From positions 62,001 through 126,000 of the forward strand of contig NZ_RJUF01000181.1 of assembly GCF_024343775.1 (NCBI RefSeq): 64,000 nt of DNA, given 5' to 3'. Of this stretch, positions 34,663-43,863 are shown piece by piece; positions within the stretch are counted from its first letter, which is position 1; each line of letters opens with the position of its first letter. Source of the stretch: Lacihabitans soyangensis. GTDB taxonomy: Bacteria; Bacteroidota; Bacteroidia; Cytophagales; Spirosomataceae. The notes under the pieces were generated by a model. It did not search any database. It saw nothing but the letters and a program-made list of their open reading frames with translations, and was not told the DNA's origin. A program made the translations under genes and the position numbers.

Positions 34663-36084
34663 ATGGCCAAAATTCTTTCTTTCTCTGAACTACTTGCTGA
34701 AAACTTTAAGCATACACCTACGCCTGGACAGGCGAAGCTTTTTGGTTTGCTTGAAAAATTCATTGCAGATGAGGACGAAAGAACAGCCTTTGTCTTGAAG
34801 GGTTTTGCTGGTACTGGTAAAACAACCATTCTGGGTTCGTTTATAAAAAGTCTCCCCAGCCATGGCTGGAAATATGCACTTTTGGCACCGACTGGACGTG
34901 CGGCAAAGGTTATGGCGAACTACACAGGTGGTAAAGCTCAAACCATACACCGAAAAATTTACAAACAAAAAGAAGACAGCAACTCGGGGAATTTGGTTTT
35001 TGAACTACAACCAAACAAAGACGAAGGAACGATTTACATTGTCGATGAGGCTTCTATGATTGCTGATACGAGAGAGTTTGGCAGCAATGGTCTCTTGCAT
35101 GATTTGATAAACTTTGTCTTTAGTGGTACCGAAAACAAAATTATGCTTATCGGTGATGAAGCTCAGCTGCCTCCTGTTTCAATGCCGCTCAGTCCAGCCT
35201 TGGATGTGGCCCATATTCAGGACTTTTATTATACCAAAGTTTACACCATCACGCTTAAAGATGTTATGCGGCAGGAAGCCAACTCCGGAATTTTGACCAA
35301 TGCCACTTTACTTCGGGATCAATTGGGTTCAGAAAAACCTGAAATTCAACTCATAACAAGAGGTTTTAAGGATATTTTTAAAATGACCGGTGAAAAACTT
35401 GAGGATGGTATCAGATACGCTTATGACAAATATGGCCCTGAAAATACCATTGTATTGACTCGGTCAAATAGAAATGCCGTACAATATAACCGACTGATTA
35501 GAAACCAAATAAACTACTCAGACACCGAGCTTGACAATGGTGATATACTGATGGTAGTAAAAAACAACTATACTGTTTTGGGAGACGATTCTGAGGCGGG
35601 ATTTGTGGCCAATGGTGAGTTTGCCATAGTCAGGCGAATTGGACGAGAAGAAGAAATGCACGGTTTTCGGTTTCAAAATGTCACACTTCAGTTGTTAGAT
35701 TACCCCGAAGAACCTACTTTTGAATCCTTGATAATTCTGGATACTTTGTATTCAAATTCGCCAAGTTTGACACAGGAAGAGAACAAAAAACTGTACGAAA
35801 GTGTTGCCAAGGATTATTTTTGGGTGAAATCGAGAAGAGAGAAAAGCAAAATGATAAAGGAAGATAAGTACATGAGTGCCTTACAGGTGAAGTTTGCCTA
35901 CGCTCTGACTTGTCATAAGGCACAGGGTGGTCAATGGAATGCTGTTTTTATAGATCAAATATATTTGCCAAACGAAGAAATAGATATAGAAATAGTGAGG
36001 TGGCTCTACACCGCCATCACGAGAGGAATAAGTGAGGTATTTTTTGTAAATTTCCAGTCGGCTTTCTTCTTGGAAAACAAATGA
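34663..36084 (+). CDS. RecD/Pif1-like superfamily 1 DNA helicase
   Basis: The 473-residue ATPase has Walker A GFAGTGKTT (about 47-55), Walker B in IYIVDEASMI, motif III LIGDEAQLPPV and the C-terminal UvrD-like segment YALTCHKAQGGQWNAVF with YTAITRG. It resembles the ATP-dependent RecD-like helicases that lack RecB/C partners. DNA repair or replication restart is likely. The corA gene follows 10 nt after its stop and is probably cotranscribed. Confidence 0.9.
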   Translation: MAKILSFSELLAENFKHTPTPGQAKLFGLLEKFIADEDERTAFVLKGFAGTGKTTILGSFIKSLPSHGWKYALLAPTGRAAKVMANYTGGKAQTIHRKIYKQKEDSNSGNLVFELQPNKDEGTIYIVDEASMIADTREFGSNGLLHDLINFVFSGTENKIMLIGDEAQLPPVSMPLSPALDVAHIQDFYYTKVYTITLKDVMRQEANSGILTNATLLRDQLGSEKPEIQLITRGFKDIFKMTGEKLEDGIRYAYDKYGPENTIVLTRSNRNAVQYNRLIRNQINYSDTELDNGDILMVVKNNYTVLGDDSEAGFVANGEFAIVRRIGREEEMHGFRFQNVTLQLLDYPEEPTFESLIILDTLYSNSPSLTQEENKKLYESVAKDYFWVKSRREKSKMIKEDKYMSALQVKFAYALTCHKAQGGQWNAVFIDQIYLPNEEIDIEIVRWLYTAITRGISEVFFVNFQSAFFLENK

Positions 36085-36094
36085 TGACAATTTT

Positions 36095-37183
36095 ATGGGA
36101 AAAATAAAACAAAAAAACAGACCCAAAACACCGAAACACGAGGTTTTTTCTTCAGCTGGAACGGCCAAATACATTGGGAAAACCATTGAGGGTGAGTCTT
36201 CGATTACCATCGTAGACTATAACGTGGAGGGTGTTTTGATAACCCAAAATCCAGCCATTGAGGAAATAAAGGGAGTTTTGGATGCCAAGATGAACCACTG
36301 GATAGACATTGAGGGTATTCATAACAAAGAAAATATAGAGAAAGTTAGCAAGATTTTTGGGCTACATCCTTTGATGATGGAGGATATTCTGAATACTACC
36401 CAAAAGGCCAAACTTGATCATTACGAAAAAAACAATCAGTTGTTTTTGGTCCTGAAAATTCCGTTTCGAAATCTTGAAACATCCGAGATTGAGACCGAAC
36501 ATGTTTCTATAGTTTTGGATGAGGATTTTGCCATTAGTTTTCAGGAATTGGATCATCACAATATTTTCAAGCCAATTCTGCTCAGAATGGACAGAGAAAA
36601 CAGCAAAACAAAAAGGAGCAAATTGGACTATCTGTTTTATTCTTTCATCGATATCGCGGTTGACAACTATTTTGTGGTTTTGAACGAAACGGAAGAGAAA
36701 CTTGAGGAGCTAAGCGAACAAATTCTGTCTAACGCACAATCGGCACATCAGAATCAATTGTTCTATATTAAAAGAGAAATAAATGCCCTCAAGAAGGCTC
36801 TTTTTCCATTGAAAGAAATTATAAATCAGTTGATTAGAGACGAAAACAGCCTCATCCATACAGAAACAAAAGTGTATTTGAAAGATGTCTTGGACCACGT
36901 CATCGAAAACCTAGAGGCCATAGAAACCTTTAAAGACGAAATAGAGAATCTTTTGGTCAATTATCATTCACAGCTGAGCAATCGCATGAACTCCGTCATG
37001 AAAACCTTGACTGTTTTTACAGCCATTTTTATGCCACTGACCTTCATTGTGGGTATTTATGGTATGAACTTCGAGCAAATGCCCGAGCTCAAAGAACCAA
37101 ACGGGTACTTCTATACTTTAATAGGCATGTTTGTTTTGGCCGTGGGTTTGTGGGTTTATTTTAGGTGGAAAAAGTATATATGA
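36095..37183 (+). CDS. corA: CorA-family magnesium/cobalt transporter
   Basis: The 362-residue protein has a large N-terminal cytosolic domain (about 1-300), a long helical stalk and two C-terminal transmembrane helices with the signature YGMNF between them (about 325). It should form the pentameric channel for Mg2+ or Co2+ uptake. It follows the helicase gene by 10 nt and is closed by a bidirectional hairpin. Confidence 0.95.
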   Translation: MGKIKQKNRPKTPKHEVFSSAGTAKYIGKTIEGESSITIVDYNVEGVLITQNPAIEEIKGVLDAKMNHWIDIEGIHNKENIEKVSKIFGLHPLMMEDILNTTQKAKLDHYEKNNQLFLVLKIPFRNLETSEIETEHVSIVLDEDFAISFQELDHHNIFKPILLRMDRENSKTKRSKLDYLFYSFIDIAVDNYFVVLNETEEKLEELSEQILSNAQSAHQNQLFYIKREINALKKALFPLKEIINQLIRDENSLIHTETKVYLKDVLDHVIENLEAIETFKDEIENLLVNYHSQLSNRMNSVMKTLTVFTAIFMPLTFIVGIYGMNFEQMPELKEPNGYFYTLIGMFVLAVGLWVYFRWKKYI

Positions 37184-37240
37184 ACTATACTTTAAAATCC
37201 TAGGGCCTACTTTATTAAATTCTTAAATTGTATTTGACAG

Positions 37241-37282
37241 AAAAAAAACGCAAAGGCAGTTCTTCCACCCTTGCGTTTTTTT
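37241..37282. terminator. Bidirectional terminator between corA and the lipoprotein gene
   Basis: AAACGCAA and TTGCGTTT stem with A-runs on the left and T-runs on the right serves both convergent transcripts. Confidence 0.8.
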
Positions 37283-37295
37283 GATTTATTAAAAC

Positions 37296-38657
37296 CTAGT
37301 AATTCTTTAAGGCCAGCGTATTTTCTAAAAAAGGAATATTTGCTGCAGGACATTTGGAGCCAGGAGTTTTGTATTCTTGACTTTTTTCAAAAAGTTTCAA
37401 AGAGCCTGAGGTCGTAAGTCCCAAGAAACTGAAATTATAGCCAGTTTCAGCTTTTAAGGTTATTCTGGTGCTATTGCACGGCCCAGGCATAAAAGGCAAG
37501 CCACTTTCAAAATAACTAACTACACTGGTATTTGTCAGGAAATACGGAACTACTACAGTGTCAAAAATCCCGATTTCGAATCTTGGAAATTCTAAGCCAA
37601 CACCCACGCCAACAATTCCAGTAGATGCAGAACCCGTTTCACCAATTATCGAAGGATTAAAATTGGCCATAGTGGCCCTTGGAGTCAGACTGTTGTTTTC
37701 ATAAGAGAAACCATTTGTACCTGAATAAGCCAGTTTAAGGTTTGCCTGACATGTGCTATTGGCCGAAATTTCAGGATAGACCTTGAGCACACACTTGATG
37801 CGGTAAGTCACCGGAATAACTCCGTGAACCACCATCACTCGCATAAAATTTATAGGGATTTCGAAAGCCGCATCGGCATTTGACATGGACAAGAAAGCAT
37901 ATTTCGCCTCAATTTCGCCATTGATATCATTATGAGATTCAGAATAGGTGTTCAAGCGGCTATTTTCAACATTTATTTGGCTTTCTATATTGAAGTTTGA
38001 AATAAAACCTTTGAATTCTATGGCTCCCAAATTTCCTTTTTTGGCTTTCAGATTCAGTCCAAGTTTTCGGTTATCACCCGAAGATTCTGGTGCAAGGGCT
38101 AATTCTACTTCCCAGCCTCTTATTTCGCCTTTATAAGTCCACTCTTGTTTACCTTCAATGTGTTTAACTCTGGCTCCTTTTTCGTTGTTGATATCTATAA
38201 TTGAGGAATTTAGCACCGAACTATTCCACTGAAATGCTGTTTTGTAGTCTATCTTGGCCGATTTGTAATAATCCACAAACTTGGCGGCTGTAGTCTTTAC
38301 TATTATTTTACCACCTGACTCAGTTACACTGCTAATTTTTTTGAGTGAATGTCCTGTAAACAAAACCACAGAGCCGTTCTTTAGCAATTTCAGTTCGTTG
38401 GCATCACTTTTAAAGGTCATTTGCCCCGTGGCTTTGTCGAAACTTTCAAAGCTTTTCGTCATGGTTTCCAAAGGCACTTCGGCGGTATTGGCTTGTTTAA
38501 CCACATTAGAAACCGTTCCTTGGTCGGGTTCAAAAAGGCGGTTTTGGCCGATTGTGATACTTTTTTCCTCGGGAATTATGTCGCTTCCTGATTTTTTGCA
38601 TCTTATGCCAAAGACCGAGAGAAATAGGATCAGCGTGAGTGTTGTTAGTTTTTTCAT
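37296..38657 (-). CDS. Secreted protein of unknown function, probable lipoprotein
   Basis: A 453-residue protein with an N-terminal hydrophobic signal ending at FGIRC (Cys20) followed by KKSGSD. C-K-K after the signal is common in Bacteroidota lipoproteins, but Arg before the Cys departs from the normal lipobox, so lipidation is uncertain. The remainder is beta-rich; several cysteines in the last third (KCVLK, STCQAN, GPCNSTR, SKCPAAN) could form disulfides. I do not recognise a family. It lies 28 nt downstream of the repeat-protein gene and probably shares its mRNA. Confidence 0.7.
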   Translation of the reverse strand: MKKLTTLTLILFLSVFGIRCKKSGSDIIPEEKSITIGQNRLFEPDQGTVSNVVKQANTAEVPLETMTKSFESFDKATGQMTFKSDANELKLLKNGSVVLFTGHSLKKISSVTESGGKIIVKTTAAKFVDYYKSAKIDYKTAFQWNSSVLNSSIIDINNEKGARVKHIEGKQEWTYKGEIRGWEVELALAPESSGDNRKLGLNLKAKKGNLGAIEFKGFISNFNIESQINVENSRLNTYSESHNDINGEIEAKYAFLSMSNADAAFEIPINFMRVMVVHGVIPVTYRIKCVLKVYPEISANSTCQANLKLAYSGTNGFSYENNSLTPRATMANFNPSIIGETGSASTGIVGVGVGLEFPRFEIGIFDTVVVPYFLTNTSVVSYFESGLPFMPGPCNSTRITLKAETGYNFSFLGLTTSGSLKLFEKSQEYKTPGSKCPAANIPFLENTLALKNY

Positions 38658-38685
38658 GGGTGATTATTGTTTAATGGCGTATGAG

Positions 38686-40200
38686 TTACTGCTTGATAAC
38701 TAAAATATTGAAAGTGATGCCTACAGGCATGGCTGAATTGTCAGTGAGATGAATTTCCCAGTTACTTCCATTCCAATAAGTTGCGAATTGTTTGTTAAGA
38801 TAAGAACCACCAGTATATTCATAAGTTACTATTAAGATATCAGTAGAACGATTAGCCATGGTAGTATTTACGATACCGAATGAATTACCTGAAATGTAAG
38901 TAGATATGGTTACAATCTTAAAAGCTGCTCTGTTTGTACCGGCTACCTTTATGCCGCCCGTGACTTCCAGGGCAGTTCCTAAATTTGTTAGATTGACGGC
39001 AAGTAACGCTGAAGATGAAATTGAGTTATTCACTATGGTTAAACCTCTACCTGTGCCGTTGGTTTGAACACCAACTGCGTCCGAACTGCTAGATGGATTG
39101 TTGATAACAAAGCTGGCAGCAGTTCCAACACCCGTATTTTGACCTAAAATAGCCGCACCCTGATTATTTGAATAAGACCTCAAACTGGGGGTAGTATTTG
39201 TAGATTTGGTAGTTTGAAAATAGCCCGCCGAACCAACTCCATTGGTCGTTGAATGAATGGTGCTACTATTGCTATTAGCATTATAGACTCCAAATACACC
39301 ACCAAAGCCCGTTCCAAAGTTATTAACTACCAATGCGGCACTGCTATTTCCAATAATGGGAATAGTGAATTCACCTGCTGCACCTGTACCTACGTTTTCA
39401 CTTTTTAAACTCACTCCCGATCCGTTTGATCTTGCGAAAACAGCATTGCTTGTATTTGAACTATTAAGAATCGAAAAATTCCCAGCCCTTCCCAAACCGT
39501 TGGTTGTTGCATTCAATGCTTCTGCTCCACTCGAATTATTTGATATTGTAAAAAGACCAGCACTACCATCACCATAAGTTGTGGACTTTAAAGCGACTCC
39601 CGCACCATAAGTCTCACTCTCCAGGGAGGTTTGTCCGTTTGAACTTACGGGAATACTAAAAAATCCTGCTTTCCCTTTTCCACCATTTATTGATTCAATG
39701 GCATCACCGTTTCCGTTGGTTTGGGCTGATAATGCTGCTGCATTATTGCTTGTGTTCTGAATATAAAAAAGCCCTGAACTACCCAAACCACTGCTCTGTG
39801 AGGAGATGGTTGGACCACTTCCCCAATTGTTGCCTCTTATTACTGGGTCTTGGTTTGAGGCTATGCCAGATTCAAAGGCAGCTACACTGCCTGAGGCTCC
39901 TGTATTTCCGATATAAAAAATATCAGAGGAGCCGTTAAAGTTTTGAGAAAACGGTAGTGTTAGACTACCGGCATAATTGGTCCAGCTGGATCCATTATAA
40001 AACCAATTAGAAGCAGTCTCAATATTATAAACCATCATGCCTTGTGTCGGTGTGGCTATGCCGGTGGTAATATTTGTTATTGCAGCCAAATTTGCATACC
40101 TAGGCAGTTTCAAACTTTTGGAGTCAATCTCAGTAGCTTGTTGTGCGTAGGTAGTGATAGCGAAAAGGCTGAAAAATAGAATTTTGACGAAATTTTTCAT
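38686..40200 (-). CDS. Secreted beta-repeat protein, phage-tail-fibre-like
   Basis: The 504-residue protein has a Sec signal (cleavage near TTYAQ, 20), an N-terminal block LPRYANLAAITNITTG with MMVYNIETASNWFYNGSSW (about 32-74) as seen in tail-fibre-like surface proteins of Bacteroidota, then seven repeats from residue 143 to 361 and a C-terminal domain (about 430-504). Repeats start with G-x-F and end with GxGxA; their lengths are 36, 36, 25, 36, 25, 25 and 36, that is, two sizes differing by 11 residues. A trimeric beta-solenoid is likely. No S74 peptidase is present. The role may be adhesion or display; no phage genes lie nearby. Confidence 0.75.
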   Translation of the reverse strand: MKNFVKILFFSLFAITTYAQQATEIDSKSLKLPRYANLAAITNITTGIATPTQGMMVYNIETASNWFYNGSSWTNYAGSLTLPFSQNFNGSSDIFYIGNTGASGSVAAFESGIASNQDPVIRGNNWGSGPTISSQSSGLGSSGLFYIQNTSNNAAALSAQTNGNGDAIESINGGKGKAGFFSIPVSSNGQTSLESETYGAGVALKSTTYGDGSAGLFTISNNSSGAEALNATTNGLGRAGNFSILNSSNTSNAVFARSNGSGVSLKSENVGTGAAGEFTIPIIGNSSAALVVNNFGTGFGGVFGVYNANSNSSTIHSTTNGVGSAGYFQTTKSTNTTPSLRSYSNNQGAAILGQNTGVGTAASFVINNPSSSSDAVGVQTNGTGRGLTIVNNSISSSALLAVNLTNLGTALEVTGGIKVAGTNRAAFKIVTISTYISGNSFGIVNTTMANRSTDILIVTYEYTGGSYLNKQFATYWNGSNWEIHLTDNSAMPVGITFNILVIKQ

Positions 40201-40362
40201 GATTTTTTGGAAGATAGAAAATTAAACACAAAGTTTTTATTTAATTGAATGGTTAGAAATCCTACAATTTGGGTATTACTTATCTTTAAATTTGAGGATA
40301 TTTAATGGCTAGAGGTTTACATTCAATCAATCACCAAAGTTCGTATTTATGCTTCAGCTTGG

Positions 40363-40397
40363 AAATGACAGATATCTGTCATTTTTTCCTATATTTG
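40363..40397 (+). promoter_or_regulatory. 22-bp palindrome abutting a -7 box upstream of the LuxR-type regulator
   Basis: A perfect 22-bp palindrome (40363-40384, half-site AAATGACAGAT) lies 5 bp before TATATTTG (40390-40397), which fits the -7 consensus. The palindrome therefore covers the -33 region of a promoter for the gene at 40479, whose leader would be about 75 nt. This is the layout of an operator. It could fold into a hairpin, but no upstream plus-strand gene needs a terminator. Confidence 0.5.
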
Positions 40398-40478
40398 GTG
40401 GTTTTATAACTTTAACCTTTAAAATGAGTTCAATTGGGTGCGTAAAATGGTTGTTTAAATCTTGCTAATAATTTCAGT

Positions 40479-41270
40479 ATGAATGTACTCAGTCCATTGT
40501 CTGTTCATGAGTTTATAGAAATTGCCAAAAATGAAAATGAAATAATGATTGGCGATTTTGTGTCTTATTTCCAAAACCAAATTGAAGAAGCATCTAATTA
40601 CGCAATTGGACCCTATTTTTGGTTCATTGGTGATAACTCTACACTTATGATTACGGCAGCTAGTCAAAATATAAACGAGCTTACACCCTATCAACATGAA
40701 GCTTGGACGAAGGGAAATACATTCTTTTTTGCTGAAAATATTCACCCCGATGACCGTTTTTTTGTTCTGTCGGCATTTAAACTAGCTGTTGAAAAAATAG
40801 AACTATTACCCTTGGAGCGTCAATCCTCGGTGAGACTAAATATATATGCCAGAATGTTGAACGCCAAGGCTGAATATCGGTGGGTGTTAATTCAAATGCC
40901 CCGCCTGTATATCAACGAAAAAGACCGCACCACTGTTGGTTTTATACTCGTCACTGACCTCTCACACCTTGAGTTTCTGAAAAGACCGACTTTGATGACC
41001 CTTACGGATAAGGTGAACAATCAAAATCAGTACTTTCATATTGCTGAAGATCTAAAAGAGCTCGTAGTGGCGGATTTACCAAATATCACAAAAAGAGAGC
41101 AGGAAATAGTAAACTTAATGGCCAAAGGTCTTAATTCACCGGCTATTTCAGAAAAACTCTATTTGTCGTATCATACCGTTGAAAACCACAAGCGAAATCT
41201 CAGAAAAAAGACCAACACTAAGACTTCTGCCGAACTCATCGATTATGTTTGGAGAAACAACCTCATTTGA
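40479..41270 (+). CDS. LuxR-type transcriptional regulator with PAS-like sensor part
   Basis: The 263-residue protein ends with a clear LuxR/GerE helix-turn-helix (about 200-260), ITKREQEIVNLMAKGLNSPA followed by ISEKLYLSYHTVENH. Residues 60-180 look like a PAS-type fold (EAWTKGNTFFFAENIHPDD and YRWVLIQMPRLYI), as in Bacteroidota regulators with a PAS module in place of a phosphoreceiver. It is the only plus-strand gene in a run of minus-strand surface-protein genes and has a palindrome at its promoter. Ligand unknown. Confidence 0.85.
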   Translation: MNVLSPLSVHEFIEIAKNENEIMIGDFVSYFQNQIEEASNYAIGPYFWFIGDNSTLMITAASQNINELTPYQHEAWTKGNTFFFAENIHPDDRFFVLSAFKLAVEKIELLPLERQSSVRLNIYARMLNAKAEYRWVLIQMPRLYINEKDRTTVGFILVTDLSHLEFLKRPTLMTLTDKVNNQNQYFHIAEDLKELVVADLPNITKREQEIVNLMAKGLNSPAISEKLYLSYHTVENHKRNLRKKTNTKTSAELIDYVWRNNLI

Positions 41271-41318
41271 TCTACTATATTTACCCAAATTGTCAAAGAA
41301 CTAGATTTCAATAAAACT

Positions 41319-41654
41319 TCAATTCATTCCACTATTCCTCCAAGCTTTCTCCATTCTTCTTGAGAAAACGACTTTCTTATCTCCTGGCAAAAAAAGCGTT
41401 TGATCTTCTATCTTTTCCACCAAATCTATATTCACCACACTTTGGCGATTGATTCTCACAAAATTCTTAAAAGGCAAAAGGCGATTTTCAATGATTTTGA
41501 GCGTAGTAGAACTTAGTATTTTTTTGCCATCTGACAAAAGAATATTGGTATAGTTCAAGTCTGCCTCCAGATGTAAAATGTCACTTGGTGCGAGGTATTT
41601 GCGACTGCCCACATGTACCTGTGGACAGTTTTCGATGTATTTTATGGTTTCCAT
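41319..41654 (-). CDS. Stand-alone LytTR DNA-binding regulator
   Basis: A 111-residue protein made of little more than a LytTR domain: SRKYLAPSDILHLEADLNYT, LKIIENRLLPFKNFVRINRQ and VVNIDLVEKIE. There is no receiver domain, so it is controlled by its own expression level or by a partner. It lies 10 nt after the secreted-protein gene at 41665 and is thus probably made from the same mRNA as two surface proteins, under the dyad-containing promoter at 43721-43768. Confidence 0.88.
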   Translation of the reverse strand: METIKYIENCPQVHVGSRKYLAPSDILHLEADLNYTNILLSDGKKILSSTTLKIIENRLLPFKNFVRINRQSVVNIDLVEKIEDQTLFLPGDKKVVFSRRMEKAWRNSGMN

Positions 41655-41664
41655 GACATTTGAT

Positions 41665-42921
41665 TTATTCAGTATAAGTAACTACTACTTTTATTGGTCT
41701 ACTTAGTATATTGCCACTATTGGTTGGATTATTATAAACTCTGATGTTGACTGTGTTAATTTCTGTGTCAAATTGTCGCTCTGTAAAATGGGTATGACCA
41801 CTTTTAACCCAAACGCCCCCACCTGCAACTTCCACCAAAACAGAGTAATCGATAATTTTAGAGGCAGTTAAACCATGAGGAAAGCTCGAATCGCTACCTT
41901 CGGTAGCTCCCGTGGTACTCGTTATGGTTTTCATTTTAATTTTTGGTGCTGATGGCTCACTACCCATTTTAGTAAAACCTGCTATTTCAACATTTCCGTT
42001 ACCTTTCAGATCAAGAATGGGTGTGGATCCGTTATAATCAAAAGAAAGAAAGTTATTGGCGGCAGTGCCGCTGTTCAAATTAAAGTATTGTCCAAAATAT
42101 CTACTTCCCGCTATGTTGGTCATTTTTATCATTCCATTGTTGGCATCCACGGCAGTTATTAGATTAATATGAGGTTTTACAAAACCGCCTTCTGTATCAT
42201 GGAATATCTGAAACCTGGCGGTTGGAGCACCTCCAAATAAGCTATTAATGCCAACATTTCCGGTTGGTGTGATATTCATTGTAGGGACGTTGTTTGCTCC
42301 CAGAAAAAGTTGAGTATTTTCTTTGTTGATTATTCTGGCAGCATTCGGATGAAGCAAATCATTATTTCCTAATATTTGTAATTCCAAGCCGTCGGTATCC
42401 AAATCACCAGTAGACGCTGTTGTTAATTTTACACTGGCTATCGTGGCGGTATTATTTTCATGCACATGAAGATTTTTTGTTTCAGTTGAAATACCTATTC
42501 CTACTTTCGCATTGGGGTTTAAAGACATTGATGGATAAGTCACATTTCCATAATTAAATTGCATGAAGTCATCAGTAGTTGAACCGCCAAATACATCGCC
42601 TCTAATATCCCAAAATCTGTCATTAGAAGGAGTGGAAGTTTGACTTATCATTCTAATTCTTGGATAATTACCACCGGTTTCCTTTAATAGTAAATGTACT
42701 TTTGAAATATAATTTTCAGGACCTGCAATTTCATGAAAAGCAGAAAAATTTGTAACAGCTACACTTTTTGCTCCTAATCCCCTTTGTGTAGAAATTTTAG
42801 ATTCAGATAGAGATTCTACGTTTGTATTTGGGGATACGGTATATGTTGCTTCATTACCTTGTTGGGCAAAAACAGATGCAGAAAATGAAAGAAAAATGAT
42901 AGAATAAATAATTTTTTTCAT
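41665..42921 (-). CDS. Secreted tail-fibre-like protein of unknown function
   Basis: A 418-residue protein with a Sec signal (cleavage near SVFAQ, 20), a beta-rich middle with typical tail-fibre-like phrases (NPNAKVGIGISTETKNLHVH, TPTGNVGINSL, GNGNVEIAG) and a C-terminal domain of about 90 residues (from KIKMKTITSTTG). It lacks an S74 autoproteolytic domain and a type IX secretion tag that I can recognise. It lies 18 nt downstream of the secreted protein at 42940 and 10 nt upstream of the LytTR gene. Confidence 0.72.
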   Translation of the reverse strand: MKKIIYSIIFLSFSASVFAQQGNEATYTVSPNTNVESLSESKISTQRGLGAKSVAVTNFSAFHEIAGPENYISKVHLLLKETGGNYPRIRMISQTSTPSNDRFWDIRGDVFGGSTTDDFMQFNYGNVTYPSMSLNPNAKVGIGISTETKNLHVHENNTATIASVKLTTASTGDLDTDGLELQILGNNDLLHPNAARIINKENTQLFLGANNVPTMNITPTGNVGINSLFGGAPTARFQIFHDTEGGFVKPHINLITAVDANNGMIKMTNIAGSRYFGQYFNLNSGTAANNFLSFDYNGSTPILDLKGNGNVEIAGFTKMGSEPSAPKIKMKTITSTTGATEGSDSSFPHGLTASKIIDYSVLVEVAGGGVWVKSGHTHFTERQFDTEINTVNIRVYNNPTNSGNILSRPIKVVVTYTE

Positions 42922-42939
42922 GATACTTAATATTTAATA

Positions 42940-43686
42940 TTATTTGATTTGATATGTTACTGTTACCGGAAAAAACTCAATTTTCACAATTCGGGTGTCG
43001 TCGTTACAATTATCATCATTACTGATATCATCGCCACCAGTGTCGCCTACTACATGGAAAAATTTCACAAGTGTTCCTTCCGTAGCAGGAACTTTTATAA
43101 CGGTATTTCCATGATTAATGGCTGTATTTATTAAGGTCTTCAAAGCTGCTCTGTCTTCTCTTTTGATGCCGTGCATCTCAAATATCTTTTTTTCGATATC
43201 TACGCCGTCCAGAAAAGTATGGAATGCATTGGCAACGTCTTGACCTGGTAACAAAAACTGAAATCCTGCAGCTGGACTAATAAATTGGGTTCTTGAGGCC
43301 ATATCAGAATTTATGGCTGTGATTTTTTTGCCATATGGCACATCAAACACTTTTTTTGACCATTTCCCTGAAGTTGTGCTGAAGTCTTGGACAGTTTCCA
43401 CTGCCGAAAAAGTAATTTCTGCCCATATTTCGGTTCCATTGTTGGCCAATCTTAACTTAACTTCGGACTTCACTTTTGGTCCGTTGCCACCAAATTCTTT
43501 GTCGCCACGTTCCAATCTGCTCGGGCAAAGCCATTCATCGATGTCTTCTAGTTTGATAGTTTCCTGACCGATTGCTTTAGTAGCTACTCCTGCCTTCAGA
43601 ACAGATTTATTTGTTGGACTCAAAACTTGTGCATTAGCCCAGCTAAAAATAAATATACCTAGAAACAGTATTAATGTTGTTTTCAT
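42940..43686 (-). CDS. Secreted protein of unknown function, first gene of the LytTR operon
   Basis: The protein has a Sec signal (MKTTLILFLGIFIFSWANAQ) and about 228 mature residues with no recognised domain. A run with GDTGGDDISNDDNCNDD near the end is Asp-rich and might bind calcium. I prefer the ATG at 43686; another ATG four codons upstream (43698) is possible. It is preceded by the first of three dyad promoters and followed closely by a tail-fibre-like gene and the LytTR regulator gene. Confidence 0.72.
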   Translation of the reverse strand: MKTTLILFLGIFIFSWANAQVLSPTNKSVLKAGVATKAIGQETIKLEDIDEWLCPSRLERGDKEFGGNGPKVKSEVKLRLANNGTEIWAEITFSAVETVQDFSTTSGKWSKKVFDVPYGKKITAINSDMASRTQFISPAAGFQFLLPGQDVANAFHTFLDGVDIEKKIFEMHGIKREDRAALKTLINTAINHGNTVIKVPATEGTLVKFFHVVGDTGGDDISNDDNCNDDTRIVKIEFFPVTVTYQIK

Positions 43687-43720
43687 GTTTGACAGCATTT
43701 TTTGATAAATAATTATGTCT

Positions 43721-43768
43721 CAAATTTCCGCCAAAAAAACACGCCCGTCAATTACATGATGATGTAAT
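43721..43768 (-). promoter_or_regulatory. Dyad-controlled promoter 1 (secreted protein-LytTR operon)
   Basis: On the minus strand the dyad ATTACATCATCATGTAAT (43751-43768) is followed after 22 nt by GAAATTTG (43721-43728), one mismatch from TAnnTTTG. The start codon of the operon is 34 nt further on. The same layout recurs at 44513-44560 and 47169-47216. Confidence 0.6.
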
Positions 43769-43796
43769 AGCCTATAAATAAACAACTTGCAGAAAC

Positions 43797-43835
43797 AAAA
43801 AAAAACTCACATTTCCTTTGAAAGAAAAATGAGTT
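43797..43835 (-). terminator. Terminator of the response regulator gene
   Basis: On the minus strand AACTCA pairs with TGAGTT, with partial inner pairing, and a run of T follows. It separates the response regulator gene from dyad promoter 1. Confidence 0.65.
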
Positions 43836-43863
43836 CTTGAATAAAATGCGAGAATATTTTGAA

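Noticed and set aside
38686-42921. Prophage remnant suggested by tail-fibre-like repeats
   Set aside because: Both proteins have Sec signal peptides, no capsid, terminase, integrase or lysis gene is nearby, and the region holds normal regulators; these are cell-surface proteins.
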